Origin: JBFELU01 sp041572755
GTDB taxonomy: Bacteria > Actinomycetota > Acidimicrobiia > Spongiisociales > UBA11373
Assembly: GCA_041572755.1 (NCBI GenBank)
Contig: JBFFRY010000006.1
Span: 34,791-98,790, forward strand
Direction of reading: 5' to 3'
DNA: 64,000 nucleotides
Both the position numbers and the translations under genes were made by a program. This document shows, in pieces, positions 1 to 8,383 of this stretch (position 1 is its first letter; each line of letters starts with the position of its first letter). The notes below the pieces were generated by a model. That model saw only the letters and a list, made by a program, of their open reading frames with translations, was not told where the DNA came from and did not search any database.

Positions 1-2
1 TC

Positions 3-980
3 TATTACTTCAAGCAGCAGCTGGCCTGGGCGGCCGCCGGTGTGGTGGCGCTCGTCGGCGCTGCGGCGGCGCCGCTCAAGTGGTGGCGGCGGCTCTCGTT
101 CCCGATCTTCTCCTTGGCGGTGCTGCTGCTGGTGGCCACGCTGGTGATGGGAACCCGGGCCTACGGGGCGACCCGGTGGCTCCTCCTGGGGCCGATCTCG
201 ATCCAGGCCTCCGAGTTCGCCAAGCTGGCCACCATCCTGCTGCTGGCCACCCTGGTGAGCCGCAAGGAAGAGTCGATGCACCGGATCCGCGACTTCGTGT
301 GGCCGGTGGCGGCGACCGTGGGAGTGGTCGCATCGCTGGTGATCGCCCAACCGGACCTGGGTACGGCAGTGCTGATCACGACCGCCGCCTTCGCGGTGCT
401 GGCCGCCTCGGCGGCTCCGTTCCGGTATGTGATCGGGGGTGGGCTCCTCGGGGTGGGAGCGGCCACGGTGGCGGCCGTCGTTTCGCCGTATCGGTGGGCG
501 CGGGTGACGGCCTTCCTCGACGTGAGCTCGGACCCGCTCGGCGGCAGCTATCAGGCGGTGCAGAGCCTCGTCGCATTGGGGACCGGGGGGCTGTTCGGAG
601 TGGGGCTCGGGGCGAGCAGGGCGCGGTGGTCGTTCCTTCCCAACGCTCACACCGATTTCATCTTCTCCATAGTGGGGGAAGAGACCGGTCTCGTCGGCTC
701 GCTGGCCGTGGTGGCGCTCTTCGTGGCTCTCACGGTCGCCGGGACGGTCGTCGCCTACCACGCCGTGGACCGCTTCGGGCGGCTGATGGCAATCGGGATC
801 ACCACCTGGCTGGTTGCTCAGGCACTGGTGAACATCGGTGGGGTGACCGGGGTGCTGCCGATCACCGGCGTGCCGCTTCCCTTCGTCTCCTACGGGGGGA
901 GCGCGCTGGTGACCGAGATGGCCGCCATCGGGATCCTGATCAGCGTCGCTCGCGAGCCGCGAGAGGTCGTGGTTCGGTGA
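3..980 (+). CDS. ftsW: Cell division SEDS glycosyltransferase FtsW (5'-truncated by window edge)
   Basis: The frame is open from the left edge, so the true start lies outside; about 325 residues remain. The protein is a chain of hydrophobic segments with the SEDS-family signature HTDFIFSIVGEETG and a C-terminal PFVSYGGSALV loop, both typical of FtsW/RodA. FtsW polymerises lipid II into septal peptidoglycan in the inner membrane with a class B PBP. FtsW is preferred over RodA because murG follows directly, with the stop and the GTG start overlapping as GTGA. It is the first visible gene of a wall/division operon running to about 8375. Confidence 0.93.
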   Translation, partial: YYFKQQLAWAAAGVVALVGAAAAPLKWWRRLSFPIFSLAVLLLVATLVMGTRAYGATRWLLLGPISIQASEFAKLATILLLATLVSRKEESMHRIRDFVWPVAATVGVVASLVIAQPDLGTAVLITTAAFAVLAASAAPFRYVIGGGLLGVGAATVAAVVSPYRWARVTAFLDVSSDPLGGSYQAVQSLVALGTGGLFGVGLGASRARWSFLPNAHTDFIFSIVGEETGLVGSLAVVALFVALTVAGTVVAYHAVDRFGRLMAIGITTWLVAQALVNIGGVTGVLPITGVPLPFVSYGGSALVTEMAAIGILISVAREPREVVVR

Positions 981-2047
981 CCATCGTGCTCGCGGCCGCC
1001 GGGACCGGCGGCCACGTCTACCCGGCGCTGGCCGTCGCCGAAGCCCTGCTGGAACGGGGCCTGCCGCGCGAGGAGGTGGTGTTCTTCGGCGGGGAGCGTC
1101 TCGCCGCCGAAGTGGTACCCGCGGCCGGGTTTCCTTTCAGCGCCTTCGATCTCCCTCGGCTCCGGAGGGCGTGGACGATCGAGAACCTGCGGATCCCCTG
1201 GGCACTGCGACGGACGACCCGGGCGATGGCCGCAACCCTCGAGCGACTCGAGGCCAGGGTCGTCCTCGGCATGAGCGGCTACGTGACCGTGCCCGCGGCG
1301 ATGGCGGCGCATCGCCGCGACCTTCCCTTCCTCCTCCAAGAGCAGAACGCTTCCCCCGGTCTGGCGAGCCGCTTCGCCGCCCGCCGGGCGACGGCGACCT
1401 ATCTGGGCCTCCCCGGCCCCTCGGAGCGTCTCTCCCGATCCACGATGGTGGGCAACCCGCTCCGCCCCTCTCTCGCAGCGTTCGACGGCGCTGCGCTCCG
1501 CGCCGAGGCCCTGGGTCGCTACGAACTCGAGGGTGACGGTCCGACGGTCGGGATCCTCGGTGGCAGCCTGGGCGCGCAGATACTCAATGAGGCGGCCCCG
1601 GCGATCGTCGCCGCCGTGACGAGTCGGGGCGGGGCCGTTGTGCACCTCACCGGGCCCGGTGGCGGCTTGACGCCGCTCGGCGACGGGGGCCCGGTACGGT
1701 GGCGACGCCTGGCATATGAGGACCGAATGGAGTTGTTCTATGCCGCAGCCGATCTCGTCGTGGCCCGCGCCGGAGCGATGACGGTGAGCGAGCTCGCCGC
1801 CACCTCCACGCCGGCGGTACTCGTCCCCCTCGAGGTGGTTGGACAGCAAGCCAATGCGACGGCCATGGCAAGAGCCGGGGGAGCCGTCGTGGTTTCACAG
1901 CGGGACCGCAGTGGGCTTCCCGAAGTGGTGCGGGATCTGATCGGCGACGAGGAGAGCCTCCCCGCCATGGCGGCGTCTGCTCACAGCCTGCACCGGGGCG
2001 ATGCCGCCGGTGTGATCGCCGAGGCAGTTCTGGAGGCGATCCGATGA
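977..2047 (+). CDS. murG: UDP-N-acetylglucosamine transferase MurG
   Basis: The 356-residue product begins with the MurG N-terminal loop AAAGTGGHVYPALAVAEAL and has the lipid-I binding/GT-B arrangement, including LQEQNASPGLASR near residue 120 and GGSLGAQILNE at the start of the C-terminal domain. It transfers GlcNAc from UDP-GlcNAc to lipid I to make lipid II on the inner face of the membrane. The GTG start at 977 overlaps the ftsW stop and fits the family N-terminus; the frame stays open upstream, but that part is only the shadow of ftsW. The end overlaps murC as ATGA, implying translational coupling. Confidence 0.96.
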   Translation: MTIVLAAAGTGGHVYPALAVAEALLERGLPREEVVFFGGERLAAEVVPAAGFPFSAFDLPRLRRAWTIENLRIPWALRRTTRAMAATLERLEARVVLGMSGYVTVPAAMAAHRRDLPFLLQEQNASPGLASRFAARRATATYLGLPGPSERLSRSTMVGNPLRPSLAAFDGAALRAEALGRYELEGDGPTVGILGGSLGAQILNEAAPAIVAAVTSRGGAVVHLTGPGGGLTPLGDGGPVRWRRLAYEDRMELFYAAADLVVARAGAMTVSELAATSTPAVLVPLEVVGQQANATAMARAGGAVVVSQRDRSGLPEVVRDLIGDEESLPAMAASAHSLHRGDAAGVIAEAVLEAIR

Positions 2048-3411
2048 ACGGTCTCGATGGGTTCCCTCGGATCCACATCGTGGGTGTGGGGGGGGCCGGC
2101 ATGAGCGGCCTCGCCAAGCTCCTGGTCCAGGCGGGCCACATCGTGAGCGGGTCCGATCTGAAGCCCAGCCGATCGATCACCGCCCTTCGCGCCCTCGGCG
2201 TGGAGACTTGGGTGGGTCACCAGCCGGAGCGGGCCGCTGATTGGGACCTCGTGGTGGCCTCCTCGGCGGTGCCGGGGAGGGACCCCGAGCTGGTGGCGGC
2301 CGCCGAAGCCGGTGCGGAGGTGTGGGAGCGGCCGGCACTGCTGGCCGCGATCACGGCAGCCACCCCGGCGCTGGGAGTCACCGGCACCCATGGCAAGACA
2401 ACGACGACCGCGATGATGGTGGCCGCGCTGCGGGCGCTGGGGAGAGATCCTTCCTTCATGGTCGGTGGGGTGCTCGCCGATCTCAACACCAACGCCCACA
2501 GAGGTGAAGAGGGGCTCTTCGTACTCGAAGCGGACGAGGCCTTCGGCACGTTCGTCGACTTGCGACTCGCCGGCCTCATCGTGACGAGCATCGAGGCCGA
2601 TCACCTCGACCACTACGGGGAAGTGGAACGGCTGGAGGAGACCTTTCGCGACGTCGCGCGGCGGGTTGAGGGTCCCCTGGTGGTGTCTCTCGACGATCCG
2701 GGTTCGGCGGCCTTGGCTCGGGACGTGGCCGATGCGGTGACCTACGGGTCGGATCCTGAAGCCGATTGGGTGGTCGGCGACGTTCGTCATGCCGTCGGTG
2801 AAGTCGGTTTCGATCTCGCCCATGGAACCGATCGGCTGCGGGTCTCGGTGGCCCGGCAGGGAGAGCACAACGCTCTGAATGCAGCCGCCGTGCTGGCCCT
2901 GGTCGGTGAGCTGGGCCTGGATGTGTCGGCCGCCTCCCGAGGCCTCGCCTCGTTCGCCGGTGTCAGGCGGCGCTTCGAGGTCAAGGCCCGGGTTGGGGGA
3001 GTCACCGTTATCGACGACTACGCCCACCACCCGACCGAGGTCGCCGCCACGATCGCCGCAGCGGCGCTCGGGGGTGCGGGACGGATCGTGGCCGTCTTCC
3101 AGCCGCATCGGTATTCGCGAACCAGGGAACTGGCCGCCGCCTTCGGTCCGGCGTTGGCGAGTGCCGACCGGGTGGTGATCACCGACGTGTACGCCGCCGG
3201 AGAGGCGCCGATACCCGGGGTCACTGGCCGGGTCGTCGCCGACGCCGCCACCGCCGCCGGCGCCGAGGTCGACTACGTGGCCCACCGGGCCGATGTGGCG
3301 CGATCGGTGGTGGCCGAGGCCCGCCCCGGTGACGTCCTGCTGCTCATGGGAGCCGGAGACATCACCATGGTGGCCGACGAGGTGGCGGCCTTGCTCGGAT
3401 CGGACGGATGA
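2044..3411 (+). CDS. murC: UDP-N-acetylmuramate--L-alanine ligase MurC
   Basis: 455 residues, normal for Mur ligases. The N-terminal domain carries IHIVGVGGAGMSGLAKLL (nucleotide-sugar binding), the central ATPase domain has TGTHGKTTTTAM near residue 115, and the C-terminal domain contains DDYAHHPTEVAATI, diagnostic of MurC rather than MurD/E/F. It adds L-Ala to UDP-MurNAc in the cytoplasm. The ATG overlaps the murG stop and its own stop overlaps the murB start (ATGA at both junctions), so four consecutive genes are translationally coupled. Confidence 0.96.
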   Translation: MNGLDGFPRIHIVGVGGAGMSGLAKLLVQAGHIVSGSDLKPSRSITALRALGVETWVGHQPERAADWDLVVASSAVPGRDPELVAAAEAGAEVWERPALLAAITAATPALGVTGTHGKTTTTAMMVAALRALGRDPSFMVGGVLADLNTNAHRGEEGLFVLEADEAFGTFVDLRLAGLIVTSIEADHLDHYGEVERLEETFRDVARRVEGPLVVSLDDPGSAALARDVADAVTYGSDPEADWVVGDVRHAVGEVGFDLAHGTDRLRVSVARQGEHNALNAAAVLALVGELGLDVSAASRGLASFAGVRRRFEVKARVGGVTVIDDYAHHPTEVAATIAAAALGGAGRIVAVFQPHRYSRTRELAAAFGPALASADRVVITDVYAAGEAPIPGVTGRVVADAATAAGAEVDYVAHRADVARSVVAEARPGDVLLLMGAGDITMVADEVAALLGSDG

Positions 3412-4298
3412 CCTCCTTCGCCGAGCTCGTCGATGAGGGCCTGATACGGGAGCGCGTCGATCTGGCGCCCTTCACGACGTACAAGTTCGGGGGACCCGCT
3501 CGGTACCTGGCCGAGCCCGGGAATGAGCAAGAACTCCGCGCCGTCGCCGAGGCGTGGGACGGGCCGGTCTTCGTGTTGGGCCGCGGCAGCAACGTCGTCA
3601 TCTCGGAGCGAGGGTTCGACGGCCTCGTGCTGATCCCCTCGATGCACCATCTGGACCTGCATCACGAGGGGCTGGTGACGGCCGGGGCCGGGGTTCCCCA
3701 GCCGGTGGTGGCCCGGAGGGCGGCCGCGGTCGGATTGGGTGGGTTGGAGTTCATGGTCGGCATTCCGGGTTCGATCGGCGGGGCCGTCGCCATGAACGCC
3801 GGGTGTCACGGCACCGAGACCGGGGACGTGCTGGTGACGGCCCGGATCTTCGATGTCGGCCGGGCGGAGGCCTCCGATCGCACCCCGGATGAATTGGAGA
3901 TGCGGTATCGGCACAGCAACGTCGGGGCGGGCCAGGTGGTGGTCGAAGCCACCTTGCGCACCGTGCCGACGTCTCCCGACGAGGCGGAGAGGAAGATCAG
4001 GGAGATCACTCGCTGGCGGCGTGATCACCAGCCGGGCGGCACCTTCAACGCCGGGAGCGTCTTCAAGAACCCGGAGGGCGATGCCGCCGGGCGGATCATC
4101 GACGAAGCCGGCCTCAAGGGGTTCCGCATCGGGGGAGCCTGCGTGTCGGAGCGCCACGCCAACTTCTTCGTGGCCGATGAGGGAGCGACCCCGCGCCACG
4201 TCCACGCACTGGTCGACGAGGTGACTCGTCGGGTACACGATGCCACCGGGATCACTCTGGAGCCGGAGATCCGGTTCGTCGGGGACTTCGATTCATGA
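3408..4298 (+). CDS. murB: UDP-N-acetylenolpyruvoylglucosamine reductase MurB
   Basis: 296 residues, the size of short type II MurB proteins. FAD-binding PCMH features are visible: TTYKFGGPARYL, LGRGSNVVISERGFDGLVL and GIPGSIGGAVAMNAGCHG; the C-terminal part has GGTFNAGSVFKNPEGDAAGRI, where the serine is the expected proton donor. It reduces enolpyruvyl-UDP-GlcNAc to UDP-MurNAc with NADPH, upstream of MurC. It sits between murC and ftsQ with 4-base overlaps on both sides, an arrangement also seen in Firmicutes and some deep actinobacteria. Confidence 0.95.
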   Translation: MTSFAELVDEGLIRERVDLAPFTTYKFGGPARYLAEPGNEQELRAVAEAWDGPVFVLGRGSNVVISERGFDGLVLIPSMHHLDLHHEGLVTAGAGVPQPVVARRAAAVGLGGLEFMVGIPGSIGGAVAMNAGCHGTETGDVLVTARIFDVGRAEASDRTPDELEMRYRHSNVGAGQVVVEATLRTVPTSPDEAERKIREITRWRRDHQPGGTFNAGSVFKNPEGDAAGRIIDEAGLKGFRIGGACVSERHANFFVADEGATPRHVHALVDEVTRRVHDATGITLEPEIRFVGDFDS

Positions 4299-5068
4299 CG
4301 AGCGAGGGCGCGACGTCGCGCCGGTGGAGACCGTGGGTGGCAGTGGCCACCCTCCTCCTGCTGCTCATCGTGGGGGTCGTCCTCCACTCGCCCTGGTTGT
4401 CGGTGCGCAACATCGAGATCGTCGGCGCGGAGCGGGTCGATGCCGCCGGGCGCCTGCAGAGAGCGGGCATCGGGACCGGGGCGATCATGATCTGGCTCGA
4501 CACCGGCGCCGTCGAGGAAGCGATCTCGGCCGACCCGTGGGTGGTCGGGGTGGCGGTCGAGCGGGTGTTTCCGAACCGGCTGGTGGTCGAGGTCGACGAG
4601 CGGAGCCCCGTCGCCTGGGTCGAGGGGCTCGTCACCTGGATGCTGGTGGGGGACGACGGTATGGTCGTCGAGGTGGCCGCAGAGCCGGGCGAAGGCGTTC
4701 TCACGGTCGCTCTGCCGTTCTCCGATGTCGCGGTGGGGCTCCGCCCGGACGATCCGGTGTGGGACGAGATCGTTGCGCTGGGCAGGGTCCTGGAGCCGGA
4801 GCTCGCAAGCCGCAGCCGGCTGACCCGGCAGGTTTCCGAGGTTTGGCTCGAGGTGCCCGGTCACCGGGTGCGTCTCGGTCACCCCATTGACCTGGGGGAG
4901 AAGGGGCTGGTGCTCCAGAGCCTGCTGGCTGAGGGGATCGAGGCCGGGGCGGTCGTCGACCTTGTGGCGCCGCGGCGGCCGGCGGTGATGCCGCCACCTC
5001 CAGCACTGGTCGAGGGTGGGGGTGACCCGGGGGCGGCCCCCGGGGTTGAGGCTGTACCAGAGGTTTAA
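4295..5068 (+). CDS. ftsQ: Cell division protein FtsQ (POTRA domain)
   Basis: 257 residues with a short basic cytoplasmic N-terminus, one transmembrane helix at about residues 14-31 and a POTRA domain beginning SPWLSVRNIEIVGAERV, followed by the FtsQ core with PNRLVVEVDERSPVAW. FtsQ links early and late divisome proteins and binds FtsL/FtsB outside the membrane. The last ~25 residues are rich in Pro, Gly and Ala and probably disordered. The gene is coupled to murB by ATGA and is followed by the only sizeable gap in this operon (86 bases), which holds a candidate ftsZ promoter and hairpin. Confidence 0.9.
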   Translation: MTSEGATSRRWRPWVAVATLLLLLIVGVVLHSPWLSVRNIEIVGAERVDAAGRLQRAGIGTGAIMIWLDTGAVEEAISADPWVVGVAVERVFPNRLVVEVDERSPVAWVEGLVTWMLVGDDGMVVEVAAEPGEGVLTVALPFSDVAVGLRPDDPVWDEIVALGRVLEPELASRSRLTRQVSEVWLEVPGHRVRLGHPIDLGEKGLVLQSLLAEGIEAGAVVDLVAPRRPAVMPPPPALVEGGGDPGAAPGVEAVPEV

Positions 5069-5100
5069 GCTTCCGGGGGATGACTGGGGCCGCCTCCCGT

Positions 5101-5106
5101 TAGACT
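5101..5106 (+). promoter_or_regulatory. Candidate -10 element (TAGACT) for ftsZ
   Basis: TAGACT fits the actinobacterial TANNNT -10 consensus in the ftsQ-ftsZ gap. No convincing -35 is seen. Transcription would start near 5113, giving a ~43-base leader that begins with the hairpin at 5113-5132. Confidence 0.35.
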
Positions 5107-5112
5107 CTGGGT

Positions 5113-5132
5113 CCAGGCTCCCGCGAGCCTGG
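5113..5132 (+). promoter_or_regulatory. Perfect 8-bp hairpin in the ftsZ 5' leader
   Basis: CCAGGCTC, loop CCGC, GAGCCTGG: a perfect stem ending 22 bases before the ftsZ GTG. There is no T-run, so it is not a classical intrinsic terminator. It could stabilise the leader RNA or tune ftsZ translation. Confidence 0.4.
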
Positions 5133-5154
5133 TCAGCGATGCCTGGGGACCGCC

Positions 5155-6249
5155 GTGATCAGTGAGCCATACACCCCACAGTCCTATCTGGCCGTCATCA
5201 AGGTGGTCGGCGTCGGCGGCGGCGGGGTGAATGCCCTCAACCGGATGATCGAAGCCGGCTTGCGCGGGGTCGAGTTCGTGGCCATCAACACCGACGCCCA
5301 GGCGCTGCTGATGTCCGATGCCGATATGAAGCTCGACATCGGTCGCGACCTCACCCGAGGGCTCGGAGCGGGGGCCGATCCCGAGATCGGGCGCTCGGCG
5401 GCCGAATCGCATCGCGATGAGATCGAGGATGCCCTTCGGGGGTCCGACATGGTGTTCATCACCGCCGGGGAGGGCGGCGGCACGGGGACCGGTGGAGCTC
5501 CGATCGTGGCCGAAGTCGCCCGCAGCGTGGGGGCACTGACGGTGGCGGTGGTGACCCGTCCCTTCGGGTTCGAGGGACATCGCCGCTCCGTTCAAGCGGA
5601 ACAAGGGATCCAGGCGCTGCGCGATCAGGTGGATACCCTGATCGTGATCCCCAATGAGCGGCTCCTCGAGCTGGCCGATCCCAACGTTTCGATGCTGGAG
5701 GCGTTCCGGATGGCCGACGAGATCTTGCTCCACGGCGTGGGGGGGATCACCGACCTCATCACCACTCCGGGGCTCATCAACGTCGACTTTGCCGATGTGA
5801 GATCCGTGATGGAAGGTGCCGGGACGGCCGTGATGGGGATCGGCCGGGCCTCCGGCGAGAACCGGGCTCAGCAGGCGTCGGAGAAGGCGATCGCCAGCCC
5901 GATGCTGGAGGTCTCCATGGAGGGGGCGGACGGGGTGCTGCTGTCGATTGCCGGCCCCTCGGGGATGACGCTCCACGAGGTGAATGCGGCCGCCATCGCG
6001 GTCGCCGAGCATTGCGAGCCGGACGCCAACGTGATCTTCGGGGCCTTCATCGACGACTCGATGGGAGACGAGATGCGGGTGACCGTGATCGCCGCCGGTT
6101 TCCACAAGGGCCACGGCCGCCCCCGCCTGCAGGCCCCGACCGTCGGCCAGGCCCGGACGGAGGTCTCCGAGGACGTCACCGACATCCCCGCCGAAGACGA
6201 CGAGGATGAGATCGGCGACGTGGAGATCCCCGACTTCCTCAAGGGATGA
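5155..6249 (+). CDS. ftsZ: Cell division protein FtsZ
   Basis: 364 residues. The tubulin-like GTPase is evident from VVGVGGGGVNALNRMI, the signature loop GEGGGTGTGGAP, and the T7 loop region with GLINVDFADVR carrying the catalytic aspartate. The C-terminal peptide DVEIPDFLKG matches the conserved tail that binds SepF in actinobacteria, and sepF lies three genes downstream. FtsZ polymerises into the cytokinetic ring. The start is GTG at 5155; no alternative in-frame start gives a better N-terminus. The stop overlaps the next gene by ATGA. Confidence 0.97.
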   Translation: MISEPYTPQSYLAVIKVVGVGGGGVNALNRMIEAGLRGVEFVAINTDAQALLMSDADMKLDIGRDLTRGLGAGADPEIGRSAAESHRDEIEDALRGSDMVFITAGEGGGTGTGGAPIVAEVARSVGALTVAVVTRPFGFEGHRRSVQAEQGIQALRDQVDTLIVIPNERLLELADPNVSMLEAFRMADEILLHGVGGITDLITTPGLINVDFADVRSVMEGAGTAVMGIGRASGENRAQQASEKAIASPMLEVSMEGADGVLLSIAGPSGMTLHEVNAAAIAVAEHCEPDANVIFGAFIDDSMGDEMRVTVIAAGFHKGHGRPRLQAPTVGQARTEVSEDVTDIPAEDDEDEIGDVEIPDFLKG

Positions 6250-6869
6250 TTCGCCCCTTCGAGGGCGCCGCATTCGGGGCGGCGGTCGACGGTGACGGCC
6301 GGCGCGATGCCGAGGCTCGAGTGGCGATCTCCGCCGGCCTCGGCATCCCGGCCGAGTGGGCCTCTCTTCGGCAGGTTCATGGCGGAGTCGTGATGGCGGC
6401 ATCCGAACCCGGTCTCCAGGGCGAGGCCGACGCCCTGGTGTCCGCGACCTCGATGCTGCCCTTGGCGGTGGCCGTCGCCGACTGCCTCCCCGTGGTGCTC
6501 CAGGGACGGAATGCTGCGGGGATCGCCCACGCCGGGTGGCGGGGCGTGGCCGCCGGCGTGGTCGCCAACCTGGTCGATGCCATGGCCCAACTCGGCGCAC
6601 CCCCGCAGCGCGCTGCGATCGGGCCGGGGATAGGCCCGTGTTGCTTCGAGGTGGGTCCGGAGGTCTCACAGCGATTCAGCGGCTTCGGCGACTCCACCAC
6701 ATGGGGAACGAGATCGGTGGACCTGGTCGCCGCCGTTCGGGCTCAACTGGATGGGATTCCCACCGTGGTGAGCGGGGGGTGCACCTACTGTGGGGAGGGA
6801 TACCACTCGTACCGGAGGGATGGGACGAAGGAACGGCAGGTGGCGGTGGCATGGCTTCCATCCGGCTGA
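6246..6869 (+). CDS. pgeF: PgeF/YfiH-family multicopper polyphenol oxidase-like protein (peptidoglycan editing factor)
   Basis: 207 residues, slightly shorter than the usual ~240. The family metal-site pattern is present: LRQVHGGVV, VAVADCLPVVL, IAHAGWRGVAAGVV and GPGIGPCCFEVG supply the His/Cys/His ligands. Family members act on purine nucleosides and, in E. coli, PgeF clears mis-incorporated L-Ser from peptidoglycan precursors; the latter role suits this wall cluster but is inferred here. The gene is ATGA-coupled to ftsZ and overlaps the next gene by 19 bases. Confidence 0.88.
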   Translation: MIRPFEGAAFGAAVDGDGRRDAEARVAISAGLGIPAEWASLRQVHGGVVMAASEPGLQGEADALVSATSMLPLAVAVADCLPVVLQGRNAAGIAHAGWRGVAAGVVANLVDAMAQLGAPPQRAAIGPGIGPCCFEVGPEVSQRFSGFGDSTTWGTRSVDLVAAVRAQLDGIPTVVSGGCTYCGEGYHSYRRDGTKERQVAVAWLPSG

Positions 6870-7522
6870 GCGAGATCCGGGAACGGATCGCCGCGGCCGC
6901 CGATCGAGCGGGCCGGGAACCCGACGATGTCCGTCTGGTCGTGGTCACCAAGTCGGCGACTCCGGAGCAGGTGAGTGAGGCCTACCGTCAGGGCCACCGG
7001 GACTTCGGAGAGAACCGGGCCGCCGAGCTGGTTGCGGCGGCTGCCGGAGTCCCCGAGGACGCCCGTTGGCATTTCATCGGCCGACTCCAAGGCAACAAGG
7101 TCCCCAGGGTTCGCGGGATCACGAGCCTGCTGCACTCCCTGGATCGTCCGGCGCTGATCCGCTACTGGCTCAAGGGTCCCGGTGCACCTCCACCGGTGTT
7201 GGTACAGGTCAATGTGGGTGATGAGCCGCAGAAGGGTGGTGTCGCTCCGGAGGAGGCTCGGGCCCTGGTTGCCGAGGCCGTGGAATCGGGCCTGGATGTG
7301 AGAGGGCTCATGGCCATTCCGCCGCCGGTCGTGCGGCCCGAGGAGGCTCGCCCTTGGTTCCGGGGGCTGGCCGACCTCGCCGCCGGCCTGCGCGCCGACT
7401 ACCCCCATCTCACCGAACTGTCGATGGGGATGACCGACGACTTCGAAGTCGCGGTCGCCGAAGGTGCCACCATCTTGCGGGTGGGACGGGCTATCTTTGG
7501 GCCGTTCGATGATGGGTTGTGA
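6851..7522 (+). CDS. yggS: YggS/YlmE-family pyridoxal phosphate homeostasis protein
   Basis: 223 residues of a PLP-binding alanine-racemase-type TIM barrel. LVVVTKSAT holds the lysine expected to bind PLP, followed by DFGENRAAEL, WHFIGRLQGNK and LSMGMTDDFEVAVAEGATILRVG, the family signature at the C-terminus. These single-domain proteins manage free PLP and amino-acid pools and are not racemases. The ATG at 6851 lies inside the end of the preceding gene and is supported by the family N-terminus. Location between pgeF and sepF is conserved across Gram-positives. Confidence 0.94.
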   Translation: MASIRLSEIRERIAAAADRAGREPDDVRLVVVTKSATPEQVSEAYRQGHRDFGENRAAELVAAAAGVPEDARWHFIGRLQGNKVPRVRGITSLLHSLDRPALIRYWLKGPGAPPPVLVQVNVGDEPQKGGVAPEEARALVAEAVESGLDVRGLMAIPPPVVRPEEARPWFRGLADLAAGLRADYPHLTELSMGMTDDFEVAVAEGATILRVGRAIFGPFDDGL

Positions 7523-7528
7523 GCACTG

Positions 7529-8107
7529 ATGGCAAGCCTGTGGCAGAAGACGCTGTTCTATTTGGGGCTGGTTGATGAGGATGCCCCGTCCGGTGGGCAA
7601 ACGGTGGTTCGTGAGGCTGCTCCCGATGTCGAGACGCGCCGGACGATCGGCTCGGGGCGGCACGAGCAACCCACCCAGAGAACTCCCGGTGTGGCCGGCA
7701 GGCGGGTCGAGCCCCCGCTCACCGCGCGGCGCCGCTCGTCGCCGGACAGTGCCCTCGCCGAAGCCGGTGTGATCGTGAGGGGTAGCGAAGAGACGCCTTC
7801 GGTGCGCACCCTCACCAACGAAGACCTCGAAACCGAGGTGATCGAAGCGCGGTCGTACTCGGATGCTCAGATGCTCGCCGACCACATTCGCGCCAACATT
7901 CCGGTTGTCCTGGATCTCCGCAAGGTGGAGCCGGCCATGGTGCGGCGATTGGTCGACTTCGCCAGCGGTCTCACCTATGCCCTGGGCGGATCGATGCGCA
8001 AGGTCGGTCAGGGTGTGATCCTGGTGCTCCCGGCCAACGTGAACATCACCCGGGATGAGCGGCGCCGGTTGGCGAGCCTCGGCTACTACCAGGCCCCCGA
8101 AGGCTGA
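7529..8107 (+). CDS. sepF: Cell division protein SepF
   Basis: 192 residues. The N-terminal amphipathic helix MASLWQKTLFYLGLVD is the membrane-targeting segment, residues ~20-100 are a disordered linker, and the C-terminal half is the SepF core (VVLDLRKVEPAMVRRLVDFASGLTYALGGSMRKVGQ...). SepF anchors FtsZ to the membrane in bacteria lacking FtsA/ZipA, as expected here since no ftsA accompanies ftsZ. The spacing to the previous gene is 6 bases. Confidence 0.95.
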   Translation: MASLWQKTLFYLGLVDEDAPSGGQTVVREAAPDVETRRTIGSGRHEQPTQRTPGVAGRRVEPPLTARRRSSPDSALAEAGVIVRGSEETPSVRTLTNEDLETEVIEARSYSDAQMLADHIRANIPVVLDLRKVEPAMVRRLVDFASGLTYALGGSMRKVGQGVILVLPANVNITRDERRRLASLGYYQAPEG

Positions 8108-8120
8108 TACGGCGGACGTT

Positions 8121-8375
8121 GTGAGTGAGATCATCTGCCGAATCCTGCAGATCTACTCGCTCGTGGTGATCGCCCGGATCATCCTCGAGTACATTCCGGG
8201 CACCTTCGACCATCCGGTGGCGAGGATCCGCCGGGTCTTCCGGGCCGTCACCGATCCCGTGCTGCAACCGCTGCGGTCGGTCATCCCGCCGGTCAGAATG
8301 GGAGGCGTGGGCATCGATCTCTCGCCGCTCGTCCTGCTGGTTGCCCTGAGCCTCCTGGCCGGCGCAATCTGCTGA
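8121..8375 (+). CDS. YggT family membrane protein
   Basis: 84 residues from a GTG at 8121. Two hydrophobic helices (residues ~2-22 and ~62-82) flank the YggT core with ARIRRVFRAVTDPVLQPLRSVIPP, a well-conserved family block. Molecular function is poorly defined; neighbours in many genomes are sepF and divIVA. Here no divIVA follows; the next gene is ileS, convergent with an 8-base gap. Confidence 0.88.
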   Translation: MSEIICRILQIYSLVVIARIILEYIPGTFDHPVARIRRVFRAVTDPVLQPLRSVIPPVRMGGVGIDLSPLVLLVALSLLAGAIC

Positions 8376-8383
8376 GCGACGGC

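Noticed and set aside
80..976. Upstream extension of murG through ftsW
   Set aside because: Out-of-phase with ftsW and without MurG homology; the family N-terminus begins at GTG 977.
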